64,000 bases of DNA from Prorocentrum cordatum (lineage: Eukaryota; Sar; Dinophyceae; Prorocentrales; Prorocentraceae). The position numbers were made by a program, and so were the translations under genes. The notes below the pieces were generated by a model. It was given only the letters and a program-made list of their open reading frames with translations. It ran no database searches and was not told where the DNA came from. The stretch lies in contig CAUYUJ010000196.1 in NCBI GenBank assembly GCA_963575745.1, positions 1 to 64,000 of the forward strand, in the 5' to 3' direction. Below are positions 49,320 to 57,827 of this stretch, in pieces (positions within the stretch are counted from its first letter, which is position 1; each line of letters begins with the position of its first letter).

Positions 49320-49654
49320 GGACTACACTCCATAAAGCCTTTTACTGCAACACGTCCCTCGCAAAGCTGCTCCCAATATCCTCCTGAATCAGGGTGCACG
49401 TGCAATGCGATATATAACCGGCATACGGGATTACGCATAGGGGACCAATCTTTAGGCCATTCATCTCGAGGTAGGAAAACCCAAGTCGGGGTGCCGCCTA
49501 GGTTCGATTGAGTATAGGCTTGGCGGGCGTCCGCTTGCTCGATGCTACGGCCTTCGAATAGCCCGTAGGTGTCAGCTGCTTTGCCAGCCTGCATCGTAGC
49601 GGGGCTGCTGACAAATTCTTGAAGCAATGCAACATCCATATTCTGATCTCTCAC
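49277..49654 (-). CDS. pol: Reverse transcriptase fingers/palm, element B
   Basis: EQADARQAYTQSNLGGTPTW holds the first catalytic Asp (residue 42, codon 49531-49529), followed by VFLPRDEWPKDW and LHVHPDSGGYWEQLCE. This order (DxRQAY, HPDSGGYW, YVDDF) is that of copia-type RT as I know it from dinoflagellates. Confidence 0.85.
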   Translation of the reverse strand: MRDQNMDVALLQEFVSSPATMQAGKAADTYGLFEGRSIEQADARQAYTQSNLGGTPTWVFLPRDEWPKDWSPMRNPVCRLYIALHVHPDSGGYWEQLCEGRVAVKGFMECSPWRSCFFTKNSKSS

Positions 49655-49824
49655 ACTCGAACCATCAAAAACTACCCGACCTTTGTACTTGCGATCTTTG
49701 TGTCCTAACGGTAACTCTGAGTTCTTTTCAACAAGGATCGCAAACAGCCGGCCGAAGTGGGCCGTCTGTCCCTTGAGTTCGGCGACAACGTCAGAGTACT
49801 ATCTGACACCATCCTCTTTCCATG

Positions 49825-50475
49825 TCATGATGGATTCCATGTGCCAATGTCACGTAGTCTATCCAATTCTTGTCTCAAGGCAGCTTGGGCGTCTTTGTTC
49901 GCTTTGGCCTCGTCCTTTGAAACAGATCTGGCGACAGCGGCATCAATGTAGGTGTTGCCAGTCGTTGGGAAGTTGGAAGGGTTCGTCGATGACTGAGATA
50001 AGGTCAGTAAAAGTGTTGTAAAAAATTGCAAATCAAATCTCTCTTTTTCGCGATGACTGAGAACTAAAGCCGAGCCATCCTGCAACGGCATTCGAGGCAC
50101 GCTTCGCCGCGACGCGGCGGCCGCCGGACTCAAGGTCTGGCTTGCCTCATGAATGTCCTCAATCTCATCATCATAGGACAGCGGGCCCCTACCGGCTGAG
50201 CCGGAGAAATTCCCATCTCGTGCAATTGTGCCTCCGCACCATGTCTGTTTCCACCAAATATCCTCATCATCCGAAAGATGTTCATCATAATCACCTTCCT
50301 CCGAGGACCCAGCAGCCACAGCTGCGGCTTGGCCGCCCTGTGCAGGCCGCGACGCCGCCCCGCGTCCGCTGCCAGGGGCGTAGCACAGGCTGTTCGCCCC
50401 CAAAAGACGGAGCCGCTCAGCCACCTGCGGCGCTGCTGGCCTGGCTTCGGGATATGCCGCGAGTGGCTGAGCCAC
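49825..50475 (-). CDS. pol: Region between integrase and RT; N-terminus of RT (element B)
   Basis: Disordered and acidic N-terminal half (EEGDYDEHLSDDEDIWWKQ), then LVLSHREKERFDLQFFTTLL, IDAAVARSVSKDEAKANKDA and LRQELDRLRDIGTWNPS, the usual lead-in to copia RT. Continues by frameshift at about 49825. Hairpins 50192, 50319 and 50457 lie in the disordered half. Confidence 0.65.
   Translation of the reverse strand: MAQPLAAYPEARPAAPQVAERLRLLGANSLCYAPGSGRGAASRPAQGGQAAAVAAGSSEEGDYDEHLSDDEDIWWKQTWCGGTIARDGNFSGSAGRGPLSYDDEIEDIHEASQTLSPAAAASRRSVPRMPLQDGSALVLSHREKERFDLQFFTTLLLTLSQSSTNPSNFPTTGNTYIDAAVARSVSKDEAKANKDAQAALRQELDRLRDIGTWNPS
50319..50340. repeat. Hairpin of the element B family
   Basis: Outer arms CAG/CTG, internal loop CT/C, inner GCGGC/GCCGC, loop TTG. 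Confidence 0.65.
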
Positions 50476-50480
50476 TGCGG
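50457..50480. repeat. Hairpin of the element B family
   Basis: Outer arms CCGC/GCGG, bulge G, inner AGTGGC/GCCACT, loop TGA. Unusual inner stem, same design. Confidence 0.8.
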
Positions 50481-50773
50481 GTTCTGGCGGAGTCGGCGGA
50501 TAATCCGCATCCAGGCCAACGTCGCGTAGAAGGCCAAGACAAGGACCCGGATCTTCTATACCGAAAAATCATTTCTTTTCTGCCTTGTATTGTTCCACGG
50601 CCTGTCGGCGTTGTGCTTGGTTCACGTTGGACCATCGTCCAGGATGGATCCCAGGATTGGTGGATTCAGGCAGCTTTTTCAGCTATTGGGCACTGTATTT
50701 CAGGTCTGGGTGAGTGACCCACACACGGGTAATAGGCGCGTAGTCGGGATCAGAATAAAGGACAACTCGAACG

Positions 50774-51901
50774 CTACATGTCTTTCGTCGACCTGTCAAT
50801 GGGAGTTGCTGCGTCAACTCTTTTTTTTTGTAAAAAAATCCAGCGACAATTCGTCTGTCTTCGAAGTAATCCATCGCGTCCAGGTTTTGAGTCGCTCGAA
50901 CAAGAAGTCGCCCTTTCCCGGGAACCTTCGCGCCGTGGATCTCTGCCGTCAACTACCATAGGCTCGTCAGCCACGCGCAACCCACCAGGGCCTTCTTCTT
51001 CCATTTCGGCCCCTGGGTCAAAGTGCGGGGCGCCCTCGCATCCTTGGGAAGGCGGCGGCATGACAGCGGCAGGATCGTCGGCGCCAAACAAGTTGTCCGG
51101 TCGTATCCCTGCTGCTGGTTGTGGTCCGTCTGGGACGGCCGCAGCTCCTCCTGCTGGAGGGATCGTGACGGAAAGTACTTCGGCCACCGCCTTGTCGCAC
51201 GCTTTTCTCACAGGAAATTGGGGCGATTGGTCATCAGCAGTGCCATCTAAGATGTTGCTGTACACCTGGTCAGACTTCTCAATAGTGGGTCGTTTACCCT
51301 CTGGGGTACGCCCTGACTCCATGTTCAAACCGTCCAGTTGTCTCAACGGCACAACATAACTCTCTGGTCCAACCAATCCCCCCGCTTTGTGCACATACCC
51401 CAAGTATATCCCCGGAATCACTGTTGCGCCAGTCTTGGCGGTCCGAAACCTGGACTCAGGTGGAGGCACATAGCGCACAAGAGACCCAAAGGGAAGGAGC
51501 GGAGCATCGAATTTACATCCAAAGCGTCGCTCCCAACTTGGCTGTCCCTCCGCTGGGGTCCTGGTATTGTAGCAAAGACAGAAGTATCGGACTGCGTAGG
51601 TCCAATATGGTGGCAGAAGACCGGCCTGCATGAGCAAGGCTCTAGTCCCCATCTGTACCACCCCGTTTGCACGCTCAGCAACGGCGTTATGTTTCTTATT
51701 TCCTGGGATGGTAGCATCATGGGCAATCTTGAGCTCGCAACGTGCCCTCGCAACTTCTCTTGCACCATCTGTATAACAATATTCTAACTTCTCCACCGGG
51801 GCTTTCAGTTCACCAAAAAGTTGCAAACGTGAGCCGCAGACTTGTCGTGTACACCCTGAGCGGCAAGAAAATGCGTAGCTCGGTCGCAAAAAGTCACGCA
51901 C
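50774..51901 (-). CDS. pol: Integrase catalytic core (second half) and C-terminal domain, element B
   Basis: True frame begins about 51815 (FGELKAPVEKLEYCYTDG). Asp45 (codon 51769-51767) is the second and Glu76 (codon 51676-51674, in HNAVAERANG) the third residue of the D-D-E triad. Then TRALLMQAGLLPPYWTYAVR and GSLVRYVPPPESRFR, followed by VIPGIYLGYV as in copia integrases. After residue 200 it becomes an acidic/Pro-rich linker. Role: insertion of element DNA. Confidence 0.85.
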   Translation of the reverse strand: MRDFLRPSYAFSCRSGCTRQVCGSRLQLFGELKAPVEKLEYCYTDGAREVARARCELKIAHDATIPGNKKHNAVAERANGVVQMGTRALLMQAGLLPPYWTYAVRYFCLCYNTRTPAEGQPSWERRFGCKFDAPLLPFGSLVRYVPPPESRFRTAKTGATVIPGIYLGYVHKAGGLVGPESYVVPLRQLDGLNMESGRTPEGKRPTIEKSDQVYSNILDGTADDQSPQFPVRKACDKAVAEVLSVTIPPAGGAAAVPDGPQPAAGIRPDNLFGADDPAAVMPPPSQGCEGAPHFDPGAEMEEEGPGGLRVADEPMVVDGRDPRREGSRERATSCSSDSKPGRDGLLRRQTNCRWIFLQKKRVDAATPIDRSTKDM

Positions 51902-52150
51902 GCGGTCTCATCGTGGAGCCTCCGCGAGAGTTCACCCATCGCAAACCAATGATCGATCGTCGTCAGGCGTCCAAACGAAGGGGTTAGCGCACGGGCGGGG
52001 AACCTTTAGCCCTTTGTTTTGCGCCTTGTGATGTTGCTTTCTGATAGCTTTGGCCCAATTGCACACTGGACAATATGGGTTCTTAGGAGCATGAGTTAGA
52101 CGGTGCGGCAGGGAGGCCGAGGTCTTTTTGAGCCGCTCGGCAAGGGTCTC
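51808..52150 (-). CDS. pol: Integrase N-terminus: HHCC zinc domain and first catalytic Asp (element B)
   Basis: No single long ORF covers this; it was found by translating. One frame reads LKKTSASLPHRLTHAPKNPY then CPVCNWAKAIRK (H-x3-H...C-x2-C at 52061-52105). After a shift near 51970 the next frame reads FGRLTTIDHWFAMGELSRRL, with catalytic Asp at 51954-51952, and CVTFCDRATHFLAAQGVHDK. This completes a D-D-E integrase together with the next ORF. Two frameshifts make it non-functional as it stands. Confidence 0.75.
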
Positions 52151-52912
52151 CTACACCTCAACCTCCGCATCGTCTGGGTCTAAGTCTGGCGGTGCGTCGA
52201 CGTCGACTAAGTCGACACCGTCAGCGTCTCCGACTTCACCCTCCTCAGGTCCAGGGGCCGCGCTGCGCGCACTGGAGTCCAGTCCTCGTTTCATTTCGTA
52301 GGGAAGATATCCTGGGACTCCGTGCCCGCGAGGGCTTCTGTATGCGGCGGCGCAGGCCTCGGCTTTGCCGGGCTGCTCGTCGCGCTGACCGACGGCTTGA
52401 CCGCGGCAGGGCGAAGTTGAGAGACTTTTGAAAGCAGCGATGCCGGTCGGCGTCCGATTCCAACCGCTTTCACTAGCCTTTTGATGCGAATAGTAAAAGT
52501 AGGTGATGGCATCCGCAGAGTCTATCGATGACGGGAAGACAGGCGCGATCTCAGTCGGCCGTCCATCAGCGTAGCTGTGGGCACCAATCGACTCATGTGT
52601 ATGCAGGTCTATGGTCACGCGAGTCTGGACAGCGTGGGGCGGAGGGCCTCCCGCCGATTCCACATTGCCCAGGAATGCCTTGGCGCCTGGCATCACGCAG
52701 CGCCACCGCTCGGGAGGTTCGCCCCCTCCGGCGGCAGCAGCGCACATCCACTGACCCACCGCCTCTTTGCCTGATAGGGTCAAGTACGGCATTTTGCCCT
52801 CAACGGCCAGGTCCACTCTTTGACCGTTGGGCAACAACAGGTAGGGTATTTGGCCTGCTGGCCAGAAGATGCTAAAGCCGTGATCCATGCACCGCTCTCC
52901 TACCGAAATCAC
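52151..52912 (-). CDS. pol: Protease C-terminal half and linker (element B)
   Basis: Begins SVGERCMDHGFSIFWPAGQI and LPNGQRVDLAVEGKMPYLTL, the second half of the copia protease as I recall it from dinoflagellates; the rest is a linker with acidic end (GEVGDADGVDLVDVDAPPDL). It starts one base before the stop-bounded end of the preceding ORF (52913), so a single frameshift separates them. Confidence 0.65.
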   Translation of the reverse strand: MISVGERCMDHGFSIFWPAGQIPYLLLPNGQRVDLAVEGKMPYLTLSGKEAVGQWMCAAAAGGGEPPERWRCVMPGAKAFLGNVESAGGPPPHAVQTRVTIDLHTHESIGAHSYADGRPTEIAPVFPSSIDSADAITYFYYSHQKASESGWNRTPTGIAAFKSLSTSPCRGQAVGQRDEQPGKAEACAAAYRSPRGHGVPGYLPYEMKRGLDSSARSAAPGPEEGEVGDADGVDLVDVDAPPDLDPDDAEVEV

Positions 52913-53620
52913 TCACGGGGTCTCCGGCATGACTGAAGCATTAAAACTACCACCCTTAAACTTGGGGCATGCGATGCGAACTGAATCGAGGGCCTTTGAT
53001 TCTCCCCCAGCAGTATTCAGAGTGATCGATTGCGGAAGCTGTCGACTCAATCTCATTGCACCTGCACTTCTAATATATCTCTCCGCTATGAGGTTATACC
53101 CACACCCAGTATCTATGATAAAGCTCAGCGCGCCAAGATACGCAGCGTCTGTATCTGTGCATCCAGCAGCGGCTGTGCCGTGTGGGCCCTCTTCCCCCTC
53201 CTCGGTTCTCAGCCAGAGATGCCTGACTTCATCCTGCAGGTCCGACGCTCTGATCAGGGCCTCCGCAGCAGACGCCCTCCACTGAGTAGACATATGTCTG
53301 CGCATTTCTCCCGGGAATTCCCACCTATCTTTGCCACTCGAAGGCAACTCTTTCAAATCGTGGCGACGCGCCTTCCTCCAAGTAAGGGTGGGCCCCTCAG
53401 TGGAGGGGTGAAATCGGACACGGAGATTGCACCTATCGTTCTTTCGATATCGGATGCAACTCTTACCAAGGGGGACGCACCAGTACATCTTGATGGCGTA
53501 TATACCGAGAAAGACGATATAGGAAATTCGCAAGGACATCGACGAGACTCTCGACCTGTTCCCTGCCTTCGCGGTGAAACTCATCGCCGGAAGGATTCCT
53601 GCAGTCTCCTCCACCGGCAT
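52913..53620 (-). CDS. pol: Aspartic protease N-terminal half (element B)
   Basis: Residues 165-178 (LSFIIDTGCGYNLI) contain a canonical Asp-Thr-Gly with Asp170 at 53113-53111, then SITLNTAGGESKALD. Upstream residues are a basic linker from Gag. Canonical DTG contrasts with the DPG of element A. Confidence 0.8.
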   Translation of the reverse strand: MPVEETAGILPAMSFTAKAGNRSRVSSMSLRISYIVFLGIYAIKMYWCVPLGKSCIRYRKNDRCNLRVRFHPSTEGPTLTWRKARRHDLKELPSSGKDRWEFPGEMRRHMSTQWRASAAEALIRASDLQDEVRHLWLRTEEGEEGPHGTAAAGCTDTDAAYLGALSFIIDTGCGYNLIAERYIRSAGAMRLSRQLPQSITLNTAGGESKALDSVRIACPKFKGGSFNASVMPETP

Positions 53621-53837
53621 CGGTAAAGACCTTCAAAAATTTAGGGCTAGTATGTTTCTGCCCTGGGAGGCCCCGAAACAACGGAGCGGGGCACGCGATG
53701 GCGCCCAAGCTGACTTGGCCAACGGGTATCTTCTGATCCCCCCGCTTTCGGTTTGACCGACGCGGATGTCGCCGCATCCGTCGAGCAAGGAAGACAAGAA
53801 AGAGTACCCTTAACAAATTATGTAAATCATTCCTCAT

Positions 53838-53863
53838 GCACTGGCGGCTGAAGCAGCCAGTGC
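53838..53863. repeat. Palindrome between Gag and protease ORFs
   Basis: Arms GCACTGGC and GCCAGTGC around G, GCTGAAGC and A; a longer relative of the hairpin family. Confidence 0.65.
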
Positions 53864-53873
53864 GGAGCCATTG

Positions 53874-54788
53874 TCACGGATGACCAGTCGTGGTCTGAGC
53901 AAACCAACACTCCTTGCCACGTGAGCATTCACCTGTTTCCTTGAAGGAGCGACAGATCATGTCTTTGCCCTTGCCTTTGCCTTTGTTATTGTCTCCATCC
54001 TTCTTGCGCTTGTCGGAGTTATTGCTGGAGGCTCTCGAGCCACCGTCGCATCCCGACGGTGAGACATTGGCAGCGGCGGCGTTGGCTTGCTTGGCTGTGC
54101 GCTCGTATCCCAAAGATTGCCCCGCGTCAAGCTTCGCTTGTTCCCATTTGTCGCGTTTAAGCTTCTCAGCATCGGTCAACCATCTGTGGACTTTATTGCG
54201 ACCGTCTGCTGCTCCGCGACAACTCTTGAAGTCTCGAGACCACGCGTAGCATGGCATCGTGCTCTCTTTCCCACGCGATCGATTGGATTGACCCCTGTTC
54301 CTCTGTTGCGCCCCCTTCCCACGTCCACCCATTGGGGTCTGCGATCGACTCTGCCCCTTTCGGCCTCGGTCCTTGGATCTCCCTCTGGGGTTTTTGTCCT
54401 GGGCAGGAGCGGCGTTGCACTTATTTCCCGCAGCTGGCTGAGCCGGAGCGGCAGTCTTGGGCTTCTTGTGATTGAAAGGACAACCTTTTCCAGCATGCGG
54501 GCAGGTTTCGCCCTTACGCACGTACCTACACGTCGTCTCGCCCTTAGTCAATCCACTTTTCATGACACTGGTGGGTTTCCCTAATTTAGCTGCTACTTCT
54601 GCCGGGGCGGCTTTGCCGCCCGCGTTCCTTCGATTGTCATTGCCTCCACCTCCGCCCAACCTGGCCTGCCGCGCACGTTGATTCAAGGTACTCTCATGCA
54701 CACAGATGTTCCGCTCTTCTTTGTCACGCAGCATCATTCCTTCGATCTGCCCCATCAGCCATTCGTAAGTCTTCACACCATGTCCCAT
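53874..54788 (-). CDS. gag: Gag C-terminal part with CCCH-type zinc fingers (element B)
   Basis: Residues 87-107 (CRYVRKGETC then PHAGKGCPFNH) form a CCCH finger (C-x8-C-x6-C-x3-H). A second copy at the C-terminus (ICRSFKETGECSRGKEC then WFAQ) has lost the final His. Between them lie Lys/Gly/Arg-rich RNA-binding stretches and another Cys/His string (CYAWSRDFKSC). CCCH fingers instead of a CCHC knuckle distinguish this Gag from element A. Hairpins at 54428 and 54605 lie inside. Confidence 0.75.
   Translation of the reverse strand: MGHGVKTYEWLMGQIEGMMLRDKEERNICVHESTLNQRARQARLGGGGGNDNRRNAGGKAAPAEVAAKLGKPTSVMKSGLTKGETTCRYVRKGETCPHAGKGCPFNHKKPKTAAPAQPAAGNKCNAAPAQDKNPRGRSKDRGRKGQSRSQTPMGGRGKGAQQRNRGQSNRSRGKESTMPCYAWSRDFKSCRGAADGRNKVHRWLTDAEKLKRDKWEQAKLDAGQSLGYERTAKQANAAAANVSPSGCDGGSRASSNNSDKRKKDGDNNKGKGKGKDMICRSFKETGECSRGKECWFAQTTTGHP
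54428..54451. repeat. Hairpin of the element B family
   Basis: Outer arms CCGC/GCGG, internal AG/A, inner CTGGC/GCCGG (one T-G pair), loop TGA. Confidence 0.65.
54605..54621. repeat. Perfect hairpin of the element B family
   Basis: Arms GGGCGGC/GCCGCCC around loop TTT. Confidence 0.75.
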
Positions 54789-55345
54789 TTTTGTCCATGG
54801 ACAGGTCAGAAAGTTGGCAAACGAAATTCAATTTGTTGGGCCTTCTGCATTGCTCGATAAAGTGTGCATGAATCGAAGCCCTCATCTCATCAGACGGAGG
54901 TCGGGCGCCATAGAGCTGTTGGTATATCTGGCCACTCGTTATAGAAATGGTACGGGTCAGCGCCCGGCTTGTTGGGGTCAATAACAACCTTGAAGATATC
55001 ACGCGAAATTCGATGTTGGCCCAGCTCCGACCTAACAGAACACCAATGACAAATGGTTCGTACCATCTCGCGTCCCGTTAAAAGCCTCCCCTCATTCTGG
55101 GCGCTGCACCCCATTCGAGTGATCTGCTGGAGGACGTGTATGTGATGACTGGGCTGGTTGCGATTTCTCCGCATTTTGTTGAATTCCTCAATCAGATTAG
55201 TGGCGACCATGAGGTCAAGACGCTGGAAGCGGCCTGCCTCTTTCAGTTGTTCATCATCCACGGCAGGGTTCATAGCTTCCGAAATCCAGCTCTGCGCTGC
55301 TTTGCTCTCGGGCGACGACCAAGCGGTCGCACGGATTGCACGCAT
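54724..55345 (-). CDS. gag: Gag capsid-like core (element B), two frames
   Basis: The first frame (55345-54890) reads QRLDLMVATNLIEEFNKMRR, HHIHVLQQITRMGCSAQNEG, ISRDIFKVVIDPNKPGADPY; the second (55002-54724) continues IYQQLYGARPPSDEMRASIH and CRRPNKLNFVCQLSD. Helical, position and content fit a Gag core preceding the zinc-finger region. One frameshift near 54910. Confidence 0.6.
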
Positions 55346-56249
55346 TTGCCACTCCCGTATGTTTGTACATCGGGGATGTCCAACAAGTCAATCTTCTGAT
55401 TGTTTCCAACCTGCGTCCACTGGTCCAACGGCGTACTTTCAGCAATATCTCCTGGACCATGCGGCCCGCCTGGGCCCTGAGGTCCCCCACGGCCACCTCC
55501 ACCATCTGAGGGTCCTGATCCCCCCGGACTCCCTCTGGAGGCGGTTTATCTGGTCGTTTAGCGTTATCTTCGTCGTGCATCGACATAATCTCAGTGCTCG
55601 GTGCGTCACTCTTGTCATCCCCTTTTTTGTCCTGTCCTGCCCCGCCAGACGGCTTAGCCGCTGGCGGCCTCACAGGTCCATCCCTGGAAAATGGATAATA
55701 GTTGACAAAACGATCATCATCGCCGGATCCTGTCAATCTCATGTCGATTGGCAATCCATTCTCAGGGGTGCTCGGCTTAGCCGGACCTTCGAGAGCAGGA
55801 CCGGGAACGGTAAAGTTGTGGCGCACCACGAAACTCACAGGAGATTCTTGTAGAAGTAACGGCAAGTCGAACGAACTCGAGGTGAACACTTTTTCTTGTC
55901 CACTCTCAGTGTACGGGAATGGGTTCGCGATGATGACTTTAAGCATCATCCTTATTTTCTCTGACTCGGCTGCATTCACCATGGCCTCTTCCTCTCGAAT
56001 GTTGGCAGCTGGCCTCTCGCTCTTCCGTAGAGTACATTGAGAACATCTTTTAGTTTTCGCGTCGAAATGATCTTTGCAAGCCGGCAAGCCACAACCAGCG
56101 CAATCACCCGTCTTCGGGTTGAAGCAAACTGAGCAAAACTGGGAAACTGTGAAACTTGCTGTGGTAGTTTCTTCCCTTTTCGCAAGCTGAGGCTGCGATG
56201 CAACCCTCGCCTGCAAAGTTGACGATCCCGCGTTCATTACGGTTGTCAC
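55254..56249 (-). CDS. Gag-upstream protein with Cys-rich treble-clef-like cluster (element B)
   Basis: Residues 37-72 contain CSVCFNPKTGDCAGCGLPAC, KDHF and RCSQC: eight Cys and one or two His, a B-box/PHD-like metal cluster of unidentified class. Then helices and a globular part (MMLKVIIANPFPYTESGQEK; SFVVRHNFTVPGPAL), followed by a disordered region with hairpin 55642-55667 (encoding PPAAKPSGG) and frame loss near 55430. No family assigned. Confidence 0.6.
   Translation of the reverse strand: MTTVMNAGSSTLQARVASQPQLAKREETTTASFTVSQFCSVCFNPKTGDCAGCGLPACKDHFDAKTKRCSQCTLRKSERPAANIREEEAMVNAAESEKIRMMLKVIIANPFPYTESGQEKVFTSSSFDLPLLLQESPVSFVVRHNFTVPGPALEGPAKPSTPENGLPIDMRLTGSGDDDRFVNYYPFSRDGPVRPPAAKPSGGAGQDKKGDDKSDAPSTEIMSMHDEDNAKRPDKPPPEGVRGDQDPQMVEVAVGDLRAQAGRMVQEILLKVRRWTSGRRLETIRRLTCWTSPMYKHTGVANACNPCDRLVVAREQSSAELDFGSYEPCRG
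55642..55667. repeat. Hairpin of the element B family, longest outer helix
   Basis: Outer arms CCGCCAG/CTGGCGG (7 bp), bulge A, inner CGGC/GCCG, loop TTA. Confidence 0.85.
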
Positions 56250-56276
56250 GTCAGGCTGAAGCGGAACGGACGCTGC

Positions 56277-56298
56277 GCCAGACGACTGAGCCGTTGGC
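56277..56298. repeat. Hairpin of the element B family
   Basis: Outer arms GCCAG/TTGGC, bulge A, inner CGAC/GCCG (one weak pair), loop TGA. Near-copy of 55644-55665. Confidence 0.7.
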
Positions 56299-56313
56299 GA
56301 TGGTCGTCTGTCC

Positions 56314-56338
56314 GCCCCAGCCGGCTTAGCCGGCGGGC
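56314..56338. repeat. Hairpin of the element B family
   Basis: Outer arms GCCC/GGGC, bulge CA, inner GCCGGC/GCCGGC, loop TTA. Confidence 0.75.
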
Positions 56339-56590
56339 ATTTATCACTTGCATACGCTGCAGGGATGCTCTGGCGTTTTCATGTGATTTGAATTCTTCTC
56401 GATATTGATTGTTCTGGTCAGCTATCTTCGCAGCTACAACTTGGGTGTTAACCGCTTCCAACCTGGCGTTTTTTTTATATGTTCTTGAAGCTCCTGTTTT
56501 TCTCGTTCCGCCCTGGCTGTAGCCATTTGTTCTCCTTCTGCTCTAGCCACCGCAACAGCAGCGGTGACCGTTTTGGCATCAACAGACTGA

Positions 56591-57320
56591 TTAGTCGCCG
56601 CCACAACGGCCTGTCGTTCTGAAGCCAGCTTCTCGAAATATCTGTTCTCGGTCTCTCTCCGCCTGCCGCTTAGCGGCCGCGGTCTGATGGTGCACCTTCT
56701 CCACCAGTTCTTGTTCTCGCTCTCTGGCAGCCTTGGCTAGAGCGAGCCTTTCAGCCTCGAACGTCTTCCGAACTTCTTCCATGGTTGCGATCGTGTCCTC
56801 TCCATCCAGTCGGGCCCTTTTCGGCCAGCTTCGCTTCGCTTGCCAGGAACTCCTGCTGAGTCTTGACTTCAGCGAGTCTAGCCTGATCCTGAATAGTTTG
56901 TATAAGAAGAAATGTGCAGTTATGCTCGTTCATAGGGCAGCAATCTTGACACAACCATTGGGTACTACACTGAGGGCACACCTCAGAGCAGCTCTGACAT
57001 ACTGGATGCCTAAATGCGCCTTCTGGCTTGTTGGCTTTACCCGGGCATCTGCTCTCCGCCTGAGGCGCGCAATCAGAATTCCAGTTCCAGCGTGTGTCAA
57101 TCATTGAGATATTGCTGTTGCTCCTTGAAGTAGATCGCGCTCCTGATCTCGGTATTTTGTGTCTTCCCCTACTAGAAGTGTTCGATCGAGGACGCACAAA
57201 CGTGCATTCTGGGGGTCTAGGTACCTCTCGAAGCTTCTCATCCCTTTCATCTTGTCTTATGAGCTCAGTGTGCGAATCTGGTTGTCCAACCATTTCTTCA
57301 TCCTCAACCGCAGCTGGCAC
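56591..57320 (-). CDS. Cys-rich and coiled-coil protein near the 5' end of element B
   Basis: The first frame (57320-56751) has a basic Ser/Arg-rich stretch, then HPVCQSCSEVCPQCSTQWLC and QDCCPMNEHNC, a dense metal-binding cluster, then helices (QTIQDQARLAEVKTQQEF). The second frame (56782-56591) continues a coiled coil (EEVRKTFEAERLALAKAARE; QAERDREQIF). Cys cluster followed by coiled coil resembles B-box/coiled-coil organisation, but I do not assign a family. Confidence 0.55.
56659..56682. repeat. Hairpin of the element B family
   Basis: Outer arms CCGC/GCGG, internal loop CT/C, inner GCCGC/GCGGC, loop TTA. Confidence 0.75.
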
Positions 57321-57365
57321 CGAGGGTTGCCAATCGCCTGAGGCGACAACATGGCGATAGAAACC

Positions 57366-57827
57366 TTATTTACGGGGTGAGTCGTTTAAATCGTAATCCT
57401 CGCTCCCCCGCTTCTTGAGTTGAGGTGCAGGAGTCCGCCCTGTAGACTCTCTATCATGCGTCGCCTGAGTCTCAGCCTTGGCCGCCAGAGGCGTCAGGTC
57501 ACTGGTATCTTCATCTGATCCATCTGGGGGCCACTTCTCGCCTTGGGCGGGGTGGTCTGCTTCCACTAACGAAGGCAATTCTCGACTCAAGGAGACTCCT
57601 TTGCTGGCATAATCGAAATCTTCCTCCATTGAGTGTATTTCATGCTCTCTATCAATTGGATCATCACCATCCTGGCCCAAGTGCCCGTTCAATGCTATTG
57701 GAATGGGAAGCATTTCCACTCGTGCCTCCCCATCCGCCTGGGACATTGGGGAACACGGCTGTGGACTCGTGGGCTTCCCCCGATCGACTGGCTTCACCAG
57801 CGGCCGGTACGACTGTATGTGTAGCAA
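57366..57827 (-). CDS. First ORF of element B, 153 residues, acidic and unrecognised
   Basis: Mostly disordered and acidic (DDPIDREHEIHSMEEDFDYA). Stops at TAA (57368-57366); the same frame then stays open into the following Cys-rich ORF, so the stop may be a nonsense change. It is the first sizeable ORF after the 5' LTR. Confidence 0.45.
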   Translation of the reverse strand: MLHIQSYRPLVKPVDRGKPTSPQPCSPMSQADGEARVEMLPIPIALNGHLGQDGDDPIDREHEIHSMEEDFDYASKGVSLSRELPSLVEADHPAQGEKWPPDGSDEDTSDLTPLAAKAETQATHDRESTGRTPAPQLKKRGSEDYDLNDSPRK

